Source: Clostridia bacterium
Lineage (GTDB): Bacteria; Bacillota; Clostridia; Oscillospirales; Acutalibacteraceae
Length of the DNA: 6,087 bases
Assembly: GCA_017425745.1 (NCBI GenBank)
Contig: JAFOXT010000131.1
Location: forward strand, 1-6,087
Reading direction: 5' to 3'
Shown here: in pieces, positions 4,855 through 6,087 of the stretch
How the letters are laid out: every line of letters begins with the position of its first letter
Numbering within the stretch: the first letter of the stretch is position 1
The notes under the pieces: generated by a model
Databases searched by the model: none
What the model saw: the letters and a program-made list of their open reading frames with translations, nothing else
What the model was told of the DNA's origin: nothing
Translations under genes and position numbers: made by a program

Positions 4855-6087
4855 TCAGAGAGTTGCAAGATCCTTAAGGTAAGCTGCTGCTTCGCCTCTT
4901 GAGATTGTTGCATTTACCTTGAAGCTGTTTTCACTCATAACTCTGAGCATAAGGCCTGCACCCTTGAAGAAGCCTACAAAGCCCTTCTTAGCGCCACCTG
5001 TAAGCATAGCAAGAGCAAATTCAAGCATCTTTGCGTTAGCTGAGTTAGCTGTTGAACCGTTTGCACCTGTGATTGCATTGATTGCAGCAGCAAGCTGACC
5101 GCTTGTGATAGCTTCGTCTACCTTGAAGTTGCCTTCTGCATCAGCAGCCATAATGCCGTTAGCTACACAGTATTCTACTGCACTGTAGTACTTGCTGCCG
5201 GGCTTAACGTCCTTGAGTGTTTCCTTTACTGCAGGATCGGGAAGAGCTTCGATAATCTTGTTAGCGATGAACTTGTGACCATCAGCATCGGGATGGCTGT
5301 CAACATAAGTAGCACCGTTGGTATCAACATATGTATAACCGTACTTTCTTGCGCCTTCGATCATGGGTCCGTTACCGATACCGAGGATAAAGTCAACAAT
5401 TGTCTTCATTGCGCCTTCAGTTTCGCCAACAACACCACCTGATACGGGGCCGCCTACAACACCTGCTTCGGGATAGCTGTAATAGTTACCCTTGATACCG
5501 TTGTCGCCCATACCAACAACCATAAGAGTTACATCAGGATTAAGAGCATAGATGTCTTCAATCATAATGTTCCAGTTGTTGTAGAAGTTTGTACGGCCGT
5601 AGTTAAGTTCCTGAGGAACTGTAAGAAGCATTTCGGGAAGAATGCCGATTAAGTGAGCAATTTCAAGAAGCTTTTCAGCTGATGAGAAATCAAGGTTGCC
5701 GTTAGCAATGATTTCAGCAATATCAGCTGCAAATTCTACGTACTTATCTGAGGGAGCTTCTTTTTCAATTAAGTCAGCGAGAATCCATGTAAGGTATGCA
5801 CCCCAGTCATTACCGCCGATACCGAGAGTGATAAGGTCAGCTTCGGCAATTGACTTCTTGAAGAGATCTCTGAAGTGTTCTGAGCCGGGAAGCATTTTTT
5901 CATTGTGGCAAGTGCAAACCTCATCATCATAGATGTAAAGGTGGCTGGGATGGAAGAGATATTCGTCTGTGCATGTAGCAGCGAAATCGTCTTCAAGCAT
6001 ATAACGCATTTCAATTGTTCTGAAGCCGGGAGCTGCAAGAGCAGTCATGCTCTGGTTTGCAATGATTGCATTTGCAAGTACATCGGC
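4855..6087 (-). CDS. SGNH/GDSL-family esterase with C-terminal SLH-like segments (5' end cut by window edge)
   Basis: The frame is open from the right edge to the TGA at 4855-4857 (410 residues seen). The ATG at 6048 is internal: thirteen in-frame residues precede it and no ribosome binding site is seen. Numbering from the edge, GIGGND (89-94, Asn93) is SGNH block III (oxyanion hole), and VDSHPDADGH (262-271, Asp263, His265) is block V carrying the catalytic Asp/His. Block I with the nucleophile Ser and any signal peptide lie outside the window. PGFRTIEMRYML near the start is typical of this secreted clostridial branch. Residues of about 299-341 (YYSAVEYCVANGIM to AITSGQLAAAINAI) resemble an SLH domain, and TISRGEAAAYLKDLA near the C-terminus looks like the end of another. 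These suggest attachment to the cell wall. The substrate is unknown; ester or acetyl groups on glycans are possible. It is the last gene before a terminator. Confidence 0.85.
   Translation of the reverse strand, partial: ADVLANAIIANQSMTALAAPGFRTIEMRYMLEDDFAATCTDEYLFHPSHLYIYDDEVCTCHNEKMLPGSEHFRDLFKKSIAEADLITLGIGGNDWGAYLTWILADLIEKEAPSDKYVEFAADIAEIIANGNLDFSSAEKLLEIAHLIGILPEMLLTVPQELNYGRTNFYNNWNIMIEDIYALNPDVTLMVVGMGDNGIKGNYYSYPEAGVVGGPVSGGVVGETEGAMKTIVDFILGIGNGPMIEGARKYGYTYVDTNGATYVDSHPDADGHKFIANKIIEALPDPAVKETLKDVKPGSKYYSAVEYCVANGIMAADAEGNFKVDEAITSGQLAAAINAITGANGSTANSANAKMLEFALAMLTGGAKKGFVGFFKGAGLMLRVMSENSFKVNATISRGEAAAYLKDLATL

Noticed and set aside
5696..6038. Frames at 5696-5932 (plus) and 5769-6038 (minus) inside the esterase gene
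   Set aside because: Both overlap the SGNH frame that carries the GGND motif; neither has a start signal or domain.
6046..6048. ATG at 6048 as the true start of the esterase
   Set aside because: The frame stays open to the window edge, no ribosome binding site precedes it, and the SGNH block I with the catalytic Ser would be missing.

Overview
The window reads as a stretch of a low-to-moderate GC Firmicutes chromosome, most likely a gut or rumen clostridium of the Oscillospiraceae/Ruminococcaceae type. This is inferred from three things: a ribosomal protein L27 with the Firmicutes-type cleavable N-terminal extension and its Prp protease next door, near-consensus sigma-A promoters and AAGGAGGTGA-type ribosome binding sites, and a surface esterase with S-layer-homology (SLH)-like repeats plus a BspA-type leucine-rich-repeat protein. 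The genus cannot be fixed from the sequence alone. All seven genes lie on the minus strand, so the window is read from right to left. No mobile element, CRISPR array, tRNA or rRNA was seen.

From the right edge: (1) a 5'-truncated secreted SGNH/GDSL-type esterase with C-terminal SLH-like segments (4855-6087), closed by a strong terminator; (2) an intergenic stretch with an unexplained hairpin (4748-4780), then a promoter and a six-helix membrane protein of unknown function (3992-4603), closed by a terminator; (3) a promoter and a metallo-beta-lactamase-fold hydrolase (3053-3886) with all metal ligands in place but no convincing terminator; (4) a near-consensus promoter, an L21 leader RNA and the operon rplU-prp-rpmA (1969-2904), closed by a terminator; (5) a promoter overlain by two adjacent perfect palindromes, driving a secreted BspA-like leucine-rich-repeat protein (1-1818) whose C-terminus runs off the left edge.

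The clearest functional unit is rplU-prp-rpmA. L21 and L27 are large-subunit ribosomal proteins, and Prp is the cysteine protease that removes the first nine residues of L27 so that its new N-terminus can reach the peptidyl-transferase centre. The other genes look like separate single-gene transcription units. Two of them (esterase, LRR protein) make exported surface products. I see no convincing undescribed multi-gene system. The points most worth checking are the double palindrome over the LRR promoter, the two Cys-x-Cys acidic insertions in the LRR protein, the missing Shine-Dalgarno site of prp, the competing stems in the L21 leader and the orphan hairpin at 4748-4780.
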